Shown here one piece after another: positions 43,723 through 53,794 of a stretch of DNA of 64,000 bases. Under the pieces are notes generated by a model. It did no database searches and was not told the origin of the DNA. It saw only the letters and a program-made list of their open reading frames with translations. The stretch spans positions 37,084-101,083 of the forward strand of contig JAIETF010000051.1 of the NCBI GenBank assembly GCA_019745415.1. The letters are read 5' to 3'. The DNA is from Candidatus Obscuribacterales bacterium (lineage in GTDB: Bacteria; Cyanobacteriota; Vampirovibrionia; Obscuribacterales; Obscuribacteraceae). Every line of letters starts with the position of its first letter. The stretch's first letter is position 1. Position numbers and translations under genes: made by a program.

Positions 43723-44361
43723 CTAGTGGTTGCTTTTCTGAATTGTTGCAGCCACCAGCTTTTTGCCGGCCAGACTCTTACCGGCGAAGACTCTAGTTCC
43801 TGAATTTTTCCTAGATAAAGCTGCCAGTTTTCTAAACTGCCAAGGCGGTGTGGGACTGTTCTCGCGCCAGAGCCCCAGCCGTTGCTGGCGTGCTTCTGCT
43901 TGAGCCAACTGATAGTTCACCGCTTTTGGTGCAAACTGCTCATACCACCAAGCATAGCCGGAGCGCACCAGCTCGTAGTTGAGAACCCGCTTATCAGGCA
44001 GAACCACCTCGCCTAAACTGCGATTGTACCGATCTTTTCCCAGTTCACGCACTTGCACGTTGCGGTTGAAGCACAGCGCCGCCGTATATTCGCGCGCGGC
44101 AGTACCAAAAGCCTGCTTTTTCTCAGGACAATCGACAAAGGTAAGCCGCACTGTCTGTGGTACCTTGTCGCGCAATACTTTAATTGTGTCTCCATCGCTG
44201 ACCGCGATCACCTTACCGGCAAACTGCACCGGTTTGCGCTTTTCAGATTTTCGCCCCCGTGCCTGGGCCTCTATAGAAGTACCGACAACAAGCAAACAAA
44301 TAGATAAAACCAAGCCAAATAGAGCCGGCAGGCTCGCTCTCTTTAAATTCAAAAAAGCCAA
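43723..44361 (-). CDS. Secreted thermonuclease-like (SNase) protein
   Basis: A 212-residue protein with a signal peptide (1-34) and a staphylococcal-nuclease domain: VIAVSDGDTIKVL, VRLTFVDCPEKKQAFG (the family Arg and Glu) and KDRYNRSLGEVVL (second catalytic Arg). It would cut nucleic acids outside the cytoplasm. The basic C-terminal tail is rich in Lys and Arg. It follows the kynurenine operon by 156 bases on the same strand. Confidence 0.92.
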   Translation of the reverse strand: MAFLNLKRASLPALFGLVLSICLLVVGTSIEAQARGRKSEKRKPVQFAGKVIAVSDGDTIKVLRDKVPQTVRLTFVDCPEKKQAFGTAAREYTAALCFNRNVQVRELGKDRYNRSLGEVVLPDKRVLNYELVRSGYAWWYEQFAPKAVNYQLAQAEARQQRLGLWRENSPTPPWQFRKLAALSRKNSGTRVFAGKSLAGKKLVAATIQKSNH

Positions 44362-44517
44362 CTATCTAGGCAGAATGCATCGGGGAAGCAATGCTATATT
44401 ACCGCCTCACCTTGCTGCCTTCGGCAAAGGAAAGTACGAGATCAGCCAGTCATGGGCATTTACATCCACAAGAAAAAAGCAGAGATTTAATTATCAGAAC
44501 AGATCTGAATAGAAAGG

Positions 44518-45993
44518 CTAAGCCAAGGTCTCGCTCAAGGCCGGCAGATCCTTGAGAAGCGGTGTCAACTTTTCCTTCACTAATACTTCAGCAGCCTTCA
44601 GATCTATCTCTTCGGGCTTTTCAATACTTTGACAAAGCGGTGTCAGTATTTCATCACTAATCACACCCACATCGAGCGCCACTTTATATGGTGCATTGCT
44701 AAATGAGACCAGTGAATATCTGGAGCGATATAGCCCCTTGAGACTTTTTTCAAGATGCTTCTCAACAGCCTTGAGCATTATGAAGCGGGGATCGGCAACC
44801 TTGTCGCGCATCTCGGTAAAGTTCTCGACCGCCATATCGGCAATGGCATCGCAATTGACTTTGCGCCGAGCATAAAGATCGTCGAAAATCTTCTTCCAAT
44901 TAGCATTATTCTGTCTATCTATATCGAGACTGCCGCCTTGATCAAGGTGCTCTTGTAAGCAGTCGTCCAAAACAGTCAGATCTTCAAACCCGCAGTTGGC
45001 TCCTTGTCCATAGAAGGGCACGATGGCATGAGCAGCGTCACCAAGAAGCATGGCAGATCCATCTACATTCCAGGGACCGCTTTTGACCGTGTCCATATGT
45101 CCAGTCGGATTCTCAAAAAATGTCTCGACTAGATTCTCAATCAGGGGCACCGCATCAGGAAACTCTTTCTGGAAGAAGTCTTCCACCGCCGCCTTATCGG
45201 TCAATTTAGCAAAACTGACCGGACCTTCAAAGGGCAGAAAAAGAGTACACGTAAAGCTGCCTTCAAAATTAGGTAAGGCTATGAGCATGAAGTTACCACG
45301 CGGCCAAATATGCAGAGCATTGCGCTCCATGGCAAAGCCACCACCAGCGGTGGGAGGAATGACTAGCTCCTTATAGCCGTAATCGAGCCTTGAAACTGTA
45401 GTTTTGTAACCTTGACGCTTCATCATTTCATCACGCAAACGAGAAGCCGAACCATCTGTGCCAATGACTATGTCAGCCAGCACGGACGCTCTTGTTCCGT
45501 GGTCATCTTCCAGCACCAGCCTGTTCTCGGTAAAATCGATGCCCTCGGCCTTTTGTTTAAAATAAATATTCACCTTGCCTGTCGATTCGGCTCGGTCCAT
45601 AAGCAGTTTATTGAGAGTAGCCCGCGAAATGGAATTGATGCACTCGCTGTCGTCTTTACCATAGGGCTGAAAAACCAGCTCCCCAGCCACACCATCACTT
45701 AGTTTTGGGTGAATCATGCGTCCACGCATCTGCACTGCCTGACTGAGTACGCTGGCATCCATGCCGGCCCTTGCCAGAGCGCGAATACCACGGGTGGAGA
45801 TAGCCAAGTTGATGGAACGTCCCGCCGATATAGTCTCTTTGCGCATATCAGGTCTTCTTTCAAAAACATCGACCTGAAATCCACGTTTAGCAAGCAAAAT
45901 AGCCAAGAGTGAGCCGACCAGACCGGCGCCAACCAGAGCCACTTCCGCCTTTTCGGGCAGAGCTTCGATGCTTCCTTTTACTTCACCTGACAT
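44518..45993 (-). CDS. kmo: Kynurenine 3-monooxygenase
   Basis: A 491-residue flavoprotein hydroxylase that converts kynurenine to 3-hydroxykynurenine with NADPH and O2. The N-terminal Rossmann motif is LVGAGLVGSLLAILLAKRG, the family DG motif is IGTDGSASRLR, and the second FAD motif is LLGDAAHAIVPFYGQGANCG. It is the last gene of the operon, 12 bases after kynU. Confidence 0.96.
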   Translation of the reverse strand: MSGEVKGSIEALPEKAEVALVGAGLVGSLLAILLAKRGFQVDVFERRPDMRKETISAGRSINLAISTRGIRALARAGMDASVLSQAVQMRGRMIHPKLSDGVAGELVFQPYGKDDSECINSISRATLNKLLMDRAESTGKVNIYFKQKAEGIDFTENRLVLEDDHGTRASVLADIVIGTDGSASRLRDEMMKRQGYKTTVSRLDYGYKELVIPPTAGGGFAMERNALHIWPRGNFMLIALPNFEGSFTCTLFLPFEGPVSFAKLTDKAAVEDFFQKEFPDAVPLIENLVETFFENPTGHMDTVKSGPWNVDGSAMLLGDAAHAIVPFYGQGANCGFEDLTVLDDCLQEHLDQGGSLDIDRQNNANWKKIFDDLYARRKVNCDAIADMAVENFTEMRDKVADPRFIMLKAVEKHLEKSLKGLYRSRYSLVSFSNAPYKVALDVGVISDEILTPLCQSIEKPEEIDLKAAEVLVKEKLTPLLKDLPALSETLA

Positions 45994-46005
45994 AGCTATA
46001 CTCCT

Positions 46006-47322
46006 CTAAACTTCGGCAAATTGCTTCACCACCTGGGCAAAGCGATAAACGTCTTCAAAACTGGTATAGAGCGGAGCCGGGGTAGCTCTAATCACATCGG
46101 GCTCTCTAAAGTCACAGACTACGCCGGCTTCTTTGAACCGCTCCAAGATGCCTCGTCCGCCTTGAAAACGCAGACTGAGCTGGCAACCGCGTTCGCCAGG
46201 CGCACTCGGGGTGATGATCGAAAGATAGCCTGGACGCTTGCTTTCGACACTATCCTTAATTTCATTCAAAAGATACTCGAGATAACCGGTCAATAGATCG
46301 CCCTTGGCCCGCAATTTCGGCATGGTGGCGCGATCGAAAATATCTAGTGAAGCGCGCAGGGCAGCCAATTGAAATATAGGCGGATTGGACAGCTGCCAAC
46401 CTTCAGCGCCGACCATGGGTTCGAATTGATCGGGCATCTTGAAGCGATTGGCTTTATTGTGCCCCCACCAACCGGCAAAGCGCGGCAGGTCGAAAGCCTG
46501 ACCGTGCTTCTGGTGCACAAAGCAACCGGCTAAACCGCCAGGACCAGCATTGAGATATTTGTAAGAACACCAGACGGCAAAATCCACCTGCCATTTATTC
46601 AACTGCAAAAGCAAATTACCGGCACCATGAGCCAAATTGAGCCCGAACAAAACCCCATGTTCGCGACAACGAGCCGCCAAAGCAGGCACATCAAAAGCCT
46701 GTCCAGTCAGATAGTTGACATCACCCAAAACCACGAGCGCTAACTCGTCTTTATGCTTATCGATGACGGCAAGCATATCTTCGGTGCGCAGTGTGTCTTC
46801 GCCTGGGCGCGGCGAAAACTCTATTAGATGCTGGGCGGCATCATAACCATGAAACCGCAACTGCGACTGACAAGCATATTGATCGGAAGGAAAAGCACCT
46901 TTCTCAATAGCAATCTTCACCCTCTTGCCTTGTGGTCTATAGAAAGAAACCATCATCAGATGCAAATTGACTGTGAGCGTATTCATCACCACCACTTCGG
47001 ACGGCAAGGCGCCGACCAGTCTCGCCGAGGCTTCGGTGACGAACTCATGATAAGGCATCCAGGGATGGCGCGCATGGAAATGACCTTCCACGCCATAGTC
47101 GGCCCAATCATCCAACTCTTCAATAATATAGTCGCGAGCCTTTTTGGGTTCCAGACCAAGCGAATTACCAGCGAGATAAACGCAGCTCTCACCTTTTTGG
47201 CCGGTTAGTTTACGAGGAAAAATGAACTCATCACGAAAGCCGCGCAGTTCGTCTTGCGCGTCCATAGAGCGGGCAAAATCGAGATCTGATTTATAGTTTA
47301 TGGTCTGACAGCTAGCACTCAT
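46006..47322 (-). CDS. kynU: Kynureninase
   Basis: A 438-residue PLP enzyme that cleaves (3-hydroxy)kynurenine to (3-hydroxy)anthranilate and alanine. It shows YLAGNSLGLEPK near the N-terminus, the PLP Lys in CSYKYLNAGPGG, and GWWGHNKANRF. Length is normal. It overlaps nothing and is spaced 83 bases after the decarboxylase gene. Confidence 0.97.
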   Translation of the reverse strand: MSASCQTINYKSDLDFARSMDAQDELRGFRDEFIFPRKLTGQKGESCVYLAGNSLGLEPKKARDYIIEELDDWADYGVEGHFHARHPWMPYHEFVTEASARLVGALPSEVVVMNTLTVNLHLMMVSFYRPQGKRVKIAIEKGAFPSDQYACQSQLRFHGYDAAQHLIEFSPRPGEDTLRTEDMLAVIDKHKDELALVVLGDVNYLTGQAFDVPALAARCREHGVLFGLNLAHGAGNLLLQLNKWQVDFAVWCSYKYLNAGPGGLAGCFVHQKHGQAFDLPRFAGWWGHNKANRFKMPDQFEPMVGAEGWQLSNPPIFQLAALRASLDIFDRATMPKLRAKGDLLTGYLEYLLNEIKDSVESKRPGYLSIITPSAPGERGCQLSLRFQGGRGILERFKEAGVVCDFREPDVIRATPAPLYTSFEDVYRFAQVVKQFAEV

Positions 47323-47405
47323 TAAATCGCTCCTCGCATTGCAAACTCAATCTGCTCAAAATTAGTCAATTCCAACTCTCTATTTACTTTCTTTCTTATT
47401 TTCTT

Positions 47406-48428
47406 TCATTCTTTATCGCTTAAGCCAAGAAAGAGCTTAGCGCTCTTGTATAGAACCGTCTCTTTAACGCCATCGCAAACTGTACTTTCAATCAAGTTTC
47501 CAGGCTCGTTCTCCCCCAGAGGGAAGGGATAATCACTACCCAAACAAACTTTTTCAGCGCCGACTAATTCGATAACGTGCTGCAAGGCTTTCATATCATG
47601 CACCAGAGAATCGACCCAGAAGCGGCCTAAATAACGGCTAGGCGGATAGGGATTATCTACGGCGCAAAGATCTGGGCGAGCCTGGAAACCATGCTCTAAG
47701 CGCCCCCAAGTGAAAGGAAAAGAGCCGCCACCATGGGCGAAGGCAACTCTTAGTTTGGGCAATCGCTCAAAGATGCCGCCAAAAATCATACTAGCAATAG
47801 CACGAGCGCCTTCAGCAGGCATACCCACCAGCCAAGGCAACCAGTATTTTTGCATACTCTCTTCGCCCATCATATACCAAGGATGGACGAAGACCGAGGC
47901 ACCAAGCCGTTCACACTCTTGGAAGAAAGGGAAAAGTCTCTCATCTGAAAGATTAGCCTCGCCCACATTACTGGCTATCTGAACCCCGCTCAGTTTGAGC
48001 TCTTTCATAATTCGCTCTAGTTCCAGACAAGCCAATTCGGTATCTTGCAAGGGCACGGTACCAAGACCGTAAAAGCGCTCGGGGTGCTCGTGCACCACAG
48101 CAGCCAGGTGATCATTCAGATACTTAGACAACTCAAGCGTATCTTTCGCACTGGCCCAGTAATTGAACATGACAGGCACAGTGGAAAGCACCTGTTTATC
48201 GACTCCGGTTCTTGCCATATCAGCCAAGCGCGCCTTAGCCGACCAGAGATTCTCTTCCACTTCTCGAAAGAACTTGCCGTCGTCTCTGACCATACGAGCC
48301 CGTTTACAACAGGGCAGAGTCTCAAGTCTAATGAAACCGCCATAGCCGAACTTCGACTTCCAATCAGGCAAATCTTGCGGCAATAGATGGGTATGAATAT
48401 CTATTTTAGGCATCTTCTGCTTTGGCAT
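47406..48428 (-). CDS. 2-amino-3-carboxymuconate-6-semialdehyde decarboxylase (ACMSD)
   Basis: A 340-residue metal-dependent amidohydrolase-fold decarboxylase. The zinc motif is KIDIHTHLLP; later His and Asp residues are in VHPWYM, AHGGGSFPFTWGR and GSDYPFPLGE. It diverts the ring-cleavage product from quinolinate/NAD synthesis to 2-aminomuconate semialdehyde. The start is set at ATG 48428 after the dioxygenase stop; a longer frame to 48476 would overlap that gene. Confidence 0.95.
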   Translation of the reverse strand: MPKQKMPKIDIHTHLLPQDLPDWKSKFGYGGFIRLETLPCCKRARMVRDDGKFFREVEENLWSAKARLADMARTGVDKQVLSTVPVMFNYWASAKDTLELSKYLNDHLAAVVHEHPERFYGLGTVPLQDTELACLELERIMKELKLSGVQIASNVGEANLSDERLFPFFQECERLGASVFVHPWYMMGEESMQKYWLPWLVGMPAEGARAIASMIFGGIFERLPKLRVAFAHGGGSFPFTWGRLEHGFQARPDLCAVDNPYPPSRYLGRFWVDSLVHDMKALQHVIELVGAEKVCLGSDYPFPLGENEPGNLIESTVCDGVKETVLYKSAKLFLGLSDKE

Positions 48429-48445
48429 CTTCAGCTCTAGACCAA

Positions 48446-49018
48446 TCAATTGGGCTTGGTCATCTTCAGGCCGCACTTCTTACAAGTTGTGTTCTCTTCC
48501 GAGGCATAAAAGCGCTCGAAAATAGGGGGAAACTGGGTGACGATGTTGGTGAGATGAAAATACTCGTCATAGAGCTTCTCTCCACAACCCTGACAGAACC
48601 AGACAAACCCGTCCAGTTCGCCTTCTTCTCTTTTCTTCTCGATAACCAAACCGACTGTACCCTCAGGTCTCTGCGGGCTATGGGGCACTCCGGGCGGCAA
48701 AAGAAAAATCTCGCCTTCGTTTATTGGTACATCTTGCAAATGCCCTTCGTCATAGACTTTCAGGGTCATATTGCCTTCCACCTGATAAAAGAACTCTTCT
48801 CCGCCATTGACATGATAATCGGTTCTTTTATTGGGTCCGCCGACAACCATAACGATAAATTCGCGGTCTTCCCAAATGAGCTTATTGCCGACTGGCGGTT
48901 TGAGCAAATGACGATTTTCGTCTATCCAGCGCTTAAAGTTGATTGTCTTAAGGCGACCCACAGAAATCTTCAACCTCCCAAACAGCTCGTTGCTTTCCGG
49001 CGGCAAAAGACCAGCCAT
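48446..49018 (-). CDS. 3-hydroxyanthranilate 3,4-dioxygenase
   Basis: A 190-residue cupin Fe(II) dioxygenase that opens the ring of 3-hydroxyanthranilate. The iron ligands are His in [11 protein letters not shown] (with Glu) and His in GVPHSPQRP. The C-terminus carries a rubredoxin-like four-Cys site (CQGC and CKKC), as in bacterial members. It is the first gene of the kynurenine operon, read into acmsd 17 bases later. Confidence 0.96.
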   Translation of the reverse strand: MAGLLPPESNELFGRLKISVGRLKTINFKRWIDENRHLLKPPVGNKLIWEDREFIVMVVGGPNKRTDYHVNGGEEFFYQVEGNMTLKVYDEGHLQDVPINEGEIFLLPPGVPHSPQRPEGTVGLVIEKKREEGELDGFVWFCQGCGEKLYDEYFHLTNIVTQFPPIFERFYASEENTTCKKCGLKMTKPN

Positions 49019-49073
49019 CTAGAACTAAAGTTTACAAAGCCAAAGGCAGTTTGAGATATAAATCAAATAAGCT

Positions 49074-50717
49074 TTATATAGCAAGGGGCAAAGGGGGAAA
49101 GTCAGCATTGCCCAATTCAAGCGCAGGCAAATAGAAAGCTGACTGGAAAGTAAGTATGGCATCTGCCAATTCTGAGAAATCAGCAATGCGTCGCAGCCCC
49201 GATTTAGCAGGCTCAATTGCCGAAACGGTTAAGTCAGGCTGCTCATACTTTGAAAAAGCGAGGGCCGCCTTTTTGGCAGTAAAAATGGCTAGCCCCCGAC
49301 CACCCTGTCGCGCCTGTAAGCCGAGATAAGCAAGATCATTTTTTCGGCTCAATTGCAAGAGCGCCGAGCCCAGGCTGCAGCCGCAATCAAGTCGGACGAT
49401 CTGCAAAGGCAGGGCAAAGGCAGTGCCACCACCAACAGTGCGCACCCGAGAAGCATTATTGGTTAATGGCAAATTAGTTGATGGCAAAAGAGAAAGAGCC
49501 ATAGTTGTTGTCCGGTCGGCAATAATGACATCAGCGCCTGGCTCAAGCCCAGACAGCAACTTCCGATAGCCCGCCAGCTGCGCACGAGCAGCCGAAACAC
49601 TGCGTTTGGCAAGCAACAAAGATAGCCCGAGGTTTCCCGCCAAACTGTCTTTCTTTAGAGCTAAAGCGCGTCTATAGTGTCTTTCGGCAGCGGTGCCTCC
49701 CTCAAGGCGAGCTAAAAGAAGCCAAAGAGCAGCATCATTTGGGAAGCTGGTCTCAATATGGCGCGCCGCCAGAGCCAAAAGCTTTGCCGAAGGAAGCGGC
49801 GACCCAGGCTTATTGGCATACAACAGCCGCTTATTTCCTGACGCCTGAAACCTACGCTCATTTGCCGGCAGCACAATACCGCCCAAGATAACCCGCAAGG
49901 TTTCGGGACTTTTTAGTTTTCTTTCGCCGTTCAGAACTGCAAAAGAGAGCGCCATCAACTCTTCTCTGTTCGTCTTTGGCTTCAAGCGAAGCCCAGTTCC
50001 GCTCTCACTTTCACAAAAGTCGGCAAAGCGACAAATCAGCTCATATTCCTTCAGCTCGCCTTGAAAGAAAGCCTCGGCGACAGAACGTTCAGCCGACGCT
50101 CCTTCCAGAAAGAAAGGCTTTTGGGATCGCGCATTCTGAATGAGAAGCAAAGCTCGATCGAACTGATGCAACTGCATCTGTGTTTTACAAAGCAAGACCA
50201 GGGCTTCCAACCGACGTCCAGCAGAGAGCCGCCGGTCTTGCCAAAGTGAAGTTTCAGCCAGCTTCAGTTCATGCAAAACACGCTTCCACTTTTGCTCAGA
50301 TTGAAAAGCCTCGGCTACGCCGTCTTTCTTATCAACCAGGTACTCAATGGCCAGAGACTGACAGAGTCCCAGATGAGAATAGAAATCTTCTCTGTCGATG
50401 TCGACGGCTTTCTCAAACAGAGGCAAGGCTTGCTCACGATCACCCAGTTGACTGGTGAGAGCAGCCAGATTGTATACGCTGCGATGGTCTGTAGGATTTT
50501 TTTCGTAAGCGGCCAGAGCATCTTTGAATTCTAAGCCAGCACCTTCGAGCTGGGCCGCCGAAGCCGCCGTCTGCCAACAATTAAGCACAAGCAAGGAGAA
50601 GGCCAGAGCAGTTCCGCAGAAGAAGACGGTCAGGCCTCCAATCCTGGATTTTGATCCTGCGCCTAATCTTCTGCTAAAACCAGGTGTCTCTGCAGATCTC
50701 GGCAACTCTATAGCCAT
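49074..50717 (-). CDS. Membrane-anchored or secreted TPR protein
   Basis: A 547-residue protein. The ATG at 50717 has AGGAAG 7 bases upstream; a longer frame to 51029 would run into the divergent gene and is rejected. Residues about 28-50 form a hydrophobic signal or anchor helix (GGLTVFFCGTALAFSLLVLN). TPR-like pairs follow (DHRSVYNLAALTSQLGDREQ, ALPLFEKAVDIDREDFYSHL, then further helices around 280-330). The final 180 residues are not TPR-like and contain beta-rich text of unknown fold. It sits 55 bases upstream of the kynurenine operon. Confidence 0.85.
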   Translation of the reverse strand: MAIELPRSAETPGFSRRLGAGSKSRIGGLTVFFCGTALAFSLLVLNCWQTAASAAQLEGAGLEFKDALAAYEKNPTDHRSVYNLAALTSQLGDREQALPLFEKAVDIDREDFYSHLGLCQSLAIEYLVDKKDGVAEAFQSEQKWKRVLHELKLAETSLWQDRRLSAGRRLEALVLLCKTQMQLHQFDRALLLIQNARSQKPFFLEGASAERSVAEAFFQGELKEYELICRFADFCESESGTGLRLKPKTNREELMALSFAVLNGERKLKSPETLRVILGGIVLPANERRFQASGNKRLLYANKPGSPLPSAKLLALAARHIETSFPNDAALWLLLARLEGGTAAERHYRRALALKKDSLAGNLGLSLLLAKRSVSAARAQLAGYRKLLSGLEPGADVIIADRTTTMALSLLPSTNLPLTNNASRVRTVGGGTAFALPLQIVRLDCGCSLGSALLQLSRKNDLAYLGLQARQGGRGLAIFTAKKAALAFSKYEQPDLTVSAIEPAKSGLRRIADFSELADAILTFQSAFYLPALELGNADFPPLPLAI

Positions 50718-50987
50718 AGAAATCTTCCTAAACACCCCAGGCAAAGAATACGACACCGCCACCGATACCACAAAGACACTACCAGTAACACCGCTCGTCG
50801 TTTCTTCACTGTGCTCTAGAAAAAACGCAGTTCTAGTTAAGGTAAAGACCGCCAATCGGAGGCAGACAGACAGATTAACATGAGCAAGGCTGGGGTAGGG
50901 TATCACTAATGGAAGATATATAGACGAAAGATTAGCTTTGCTAATTGAGTCTTCAGAAGTCCAAAAGAAGGTTAAGGAAGGCAAAGC

Positions 50988-53792
50988 TTGCAAAGTACCA
51001 GCAATTTCGATTATGACCGCATATCCCAACTGATCAAAGATAATCGCCTTTCAGAAGCCTATAACCAGCTAAAAGCCCGTCTTGGCCAAAACCCCGAACT
51101 ACCAGCAAGCGGTTATGAAACCGCTTGTCACCTGATCAAGGCTCTCTCACTCAGCGGAAACTTCAAAGCTTCTGACGAAATCCTGCTGGCCACCCTTAAA
51201 ACTGTAAGCCCCAAAGATGACCATTTTTTCCTCAAGCTTTCCGATGAATTGGTTGAACTTTCAGAGTTTAATCCCCTAAGCCGACATGAAAACACCAGCC
51301 GTCACGATCGCATGTTCGATCAATCTCTGATGATTCGCAAAGAGCTGGTCGGTGCAGACATTCCAGCCGCTGAGCTGATCATCGACTCGATCTTTTCAAA
51401 TCTGCAAAGAGCCCGGCAGTTGGCTGCTTCCGCCCTGGCATCAGAAGCAGCTGGAAGATTAACCCGCTGCCGCAGCTTGTTAGAGGAGTTGCAGGGACTG
51501 ATGGGCTCCTTGCCTCATCCCCCCGAGTTATTGGCGGCTCGAGTATTCACCATGCAAGCCTTTTTTGAACAATCAGCTGGGCAGAAGAACATTGCCCGCC
51601 AAGCCTACCTCAAAGCACTCGAGAAGTTCAGCGAAGCCTTGAAGAAGTCGAAGCTGGAGCGTTCTGACATATTTGACATGTTTATCGACCAGGGTCAACT
51701 CTATAACCTGACAACCGAAGAGCGGGTGGCCTTCGAGAAGCTCAAGAAGGCGAAACTGGCGCCGCAGAACAACCAGACTATGCACCGCATTAAAGCCTTT
51801 CCCGATTCCGACAACATTCAAGAAATGATGCAAAGGGCGGCAAGCAAGCCCGGCAAGACCTTTTATCTCACTTCACTTGGCTTTAGCGGCAACCTGTCTT
51901 TGCTGGTCTCGGCGGTCTGCCACAAAGACACCGGCGAAATGACCTTTACCATCGAACCGTCAACCGAAAGCGGCGGCAGGGGCGAGAAGCTCATCATTCA
52001 TACTGTCGATACCCAGGAAGTGCTGCGCCATATCAAAGACCTTTGGCGCGCCCTGCAAACCAAACCCCAGGCTTTTGGCGCCAGTGCTCTGGCCGGCATG
52101 AATGCAAACTTGAACATGAACCTAAACATGAACGCAAACATGAATCTGAGCATGGCGGCCAGCGACTTTGACAAAAAGGGGCAAGACCCTTTCACCATGG
52201 GCGGCAGCTTCGACACACTAAATTCAAACTCGTCAAGCGGTGGCTTTGTAAATCAACCGATATCGGTTGATTTACAGGACCAAATTCGCAAACAAGAATT
52301 TCAACCCAAAGCCCAAGCCTCCGGCGGCTCCAGCCCCGAAACCCCCACCCCCAGCCCCTCTAGCCAATTCGACTTACTTGGCAAGCCTGAACTTTTGGGC
52401 GGCGATTCGTTCAATTCGGCAAAATCACCAGCCTCTAATTCGGCAAGCCGCGCCAGTGGAAGTTTTGGAGCAAGTTCGAGAGCTTCGGGCGAGCGAGATC
52501 CTGGGGAGAGTCCGGTCTTTGAAGTAGACAAGCATAACGACCACAGGGTGAACGGTCCGCCCGTGGGCTATGCCGCTCAGCAAGAAAGACGTCACCGCGA
52601 GACCCTAATCTTTGAAGGGAATCTCAAGACCATGCCCAGTCTTGGACTCTTGCAGACAATCGCCCTGAACGACAATACCGGCGTCTTGGAAGTTAGCGGT
52701 AAAGACGGCATGATGTCTATCTATTTTGATAACGGCAAGCCGGTCCACGCCAGCTCATTGAAAGACAGCGGGCTGGAAGTACTTTACGACTTCATTATTC
52801 AGGAAGAAGGCTGGTTTCGCTTTTTACCCGAACAGCGAGCCCCCCAAGTAACACTAAAGGTGCGCTTTCAGAGCTTTCTCTTGGAAGCAGCCACTTTATT
52901 TGATGAGAATAAATATCTCAAATCGCTTGGTTTGACGATGTATTCAGCCCTGATGCCGAAAGAATTTTGTTCAGATAAGGACGAATTCAGAGCCAGACTG
53001 GAGGGGCGAGGAATTGAGTGGGAAGACTGCATTTGGGACCTCTTTATTGCCCTTTGCGAAAGCCCGATTGTCACCGATGCAGTGGAACTAGCTGACTTAC
53101 CAAAGCACATCTGGCTGCATGCTCTCTATCGACTGGTGCAGGCCGGCATGGTCAATATCTCAAACGACGGTATGGATGTTGAAGATATTGCGGCCCGACT
53201 GACCACAAAATGGGCTTACAACAAACAACAAGCCGATGATTTTTCGGCGAAACTGCATGATACACGCACCGGCCTTTATCGCTTCGAGTTTTTAATCTGG
53301 CTTATTGAGCGCGAATTTGAAAGGGCTCGCACCCAAATGTGGCCCCTCAGTATAGCTATTTTGGAAATTAGAAAGCATGGCAAACTGCCTTCGCAGCTAT
53401 CACTGGAAGACAAAGAGGCTATGCATATGGCATTAGCCGAAATAGTAGAAGCCAAACGCTCGATAGACTGGTTCACTCATTTTGAAGAAGAACATTTCGC
53501 TCTCTTGATGCCTGGCTTAGACAGCAACTTAGCCGCTATGTTCGTCTCTAATTTTTCAGATATCTGTACCAGACATTTTGGCAAACTGAAAGAAGGTCAT
53601 TCTGACTGGGACTATAGCTTTGGCATTGCCTGCGTACCCGGTGATACTTTTGAATGGCAAAAGATGGTTGGCTTTGCCATCGAAGCTCAGAGAAAAGCGC
53701 GAGTGAGCCGTAGGGGCTTCGAATTGCACAAGCAAGAATCTAAACAAGAAAATAGAGCCGCAAGCCCTGAGTTTAAGCAAGGCGAAGCTTAA
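50988..53792 (+). CDS. PATAN (DUF4388) and degenerate GGDEF multidomain protein
   Basis: A 934-residue soluble protein starting with TTG 50988 (AAGGAAGG 7 bases upstream). Residues 1-270 are helical TPR-like. A low-complexity linker (about 360-520) holds Asn/Met-rich (NANLNMNLNMNANMNLSM) and Ser/Pro-rich text. Residues about 540-650 are a PATAN/DUF4388 domain (FEGNLKTMPSLGLLQTIALN, GVLEVSGKDGMMSIYFDNG), and residues 760-910 are a GGDEF-like domain whose active loop reads FEEEHF, so it is unlikely to make c-di-GMP. PATAN domains often occur in surface-motility and signalling proteins. The PPC-domain gene follows 2 bases later. Confidence 0.88.
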   Translation: MQSTSNFDYDRISQLIKDNRLSEAYNQLKARLGQNPELPASGYETACHLIKALSLSGNFKASDEILLATLKTVSPKDDHFFLKLSDELVELSEFNPLSRHENTSRHDRMFDQSLMIRKELVGADIPAAELIIDSIFSNLQRARQLAASALASEAAGRLTRCRSLLEELQGLMGSLPHPPELLAARVFTMQAFFEQSAGQKNIARQAYLKALEKFSEALKKSKLERSDIFDMFIDQGQLYNLTTEERVAFEKLKKAKLAPQNNQTMHRIKAFPDSDNIQEMMQRAASKPGKTFYLTSLGFSGNLSLLVSAVCHKDTGEMTFTIEPSTESGGRGEKLIIHTVDTQEVLRHIKDLWRALQTKPQAFGASALAGMNANLNMNLNMNANMNLSMAASDFDKKGQDPFTMGGSFDTLNSNSSSGGFVNQPISVDLQDQIRKQEFQPKAQASGGSSPETPTPSPSSQFDLLGKPELLGGDSFNSAKSPASNSASRASGSFGASSRASGERDPGESPVFEVDKHNDHRVNGPPVGYAAQQERRHRETLIFEGNLKTMPSLGLLQTIALNDNTGVLEVSGKDGMMSIYFDNGKPVHASSLKDSGLEVLYDFIIQEEGWFRFLPEQRAPQVTLKVRFQSFLLEAATLFDENKYLKSLGLTMYSALMPKEFCSDKDEFRARLEGRGIEWEDCIWDLFIALCESPIVTDAVELADLPKHIWLHALYRLVQAGMVNISNDGMDVEDIAARLTTKWAYNKQQADDFSAKLHDTRTGLYRFEFLIWLIEREFERARTQMWPLSIAILEIRKHGKLPSQLSLEDKEAMHMALAEIVEAKRSIDWFTHFEEEHFALLMPGLDSNLAAMFVSNFSDICTRHFGKLKEGHSDWDYSFGIACVPGDTFEWQKMVGFAIEAQRKARVSRRGFELHKQESKQENRAASPEFKQGEA
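52248..52275. repeat. Perfect 28-base palindrome inside the PATAN/GGDEF gene
   Basis: GTAAATCAACCGAT followed by its exact reverse complement. It shares core and outer arms (GTAAAT/ATTTAC) with the palindrome at 35513-35542, with one base fewer per arm. It lies in the Ser/Asn-rich linker, coding for a VNQPISVDL segment. Confidence 0.8.
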
Positions 53793-53794
53793 AG

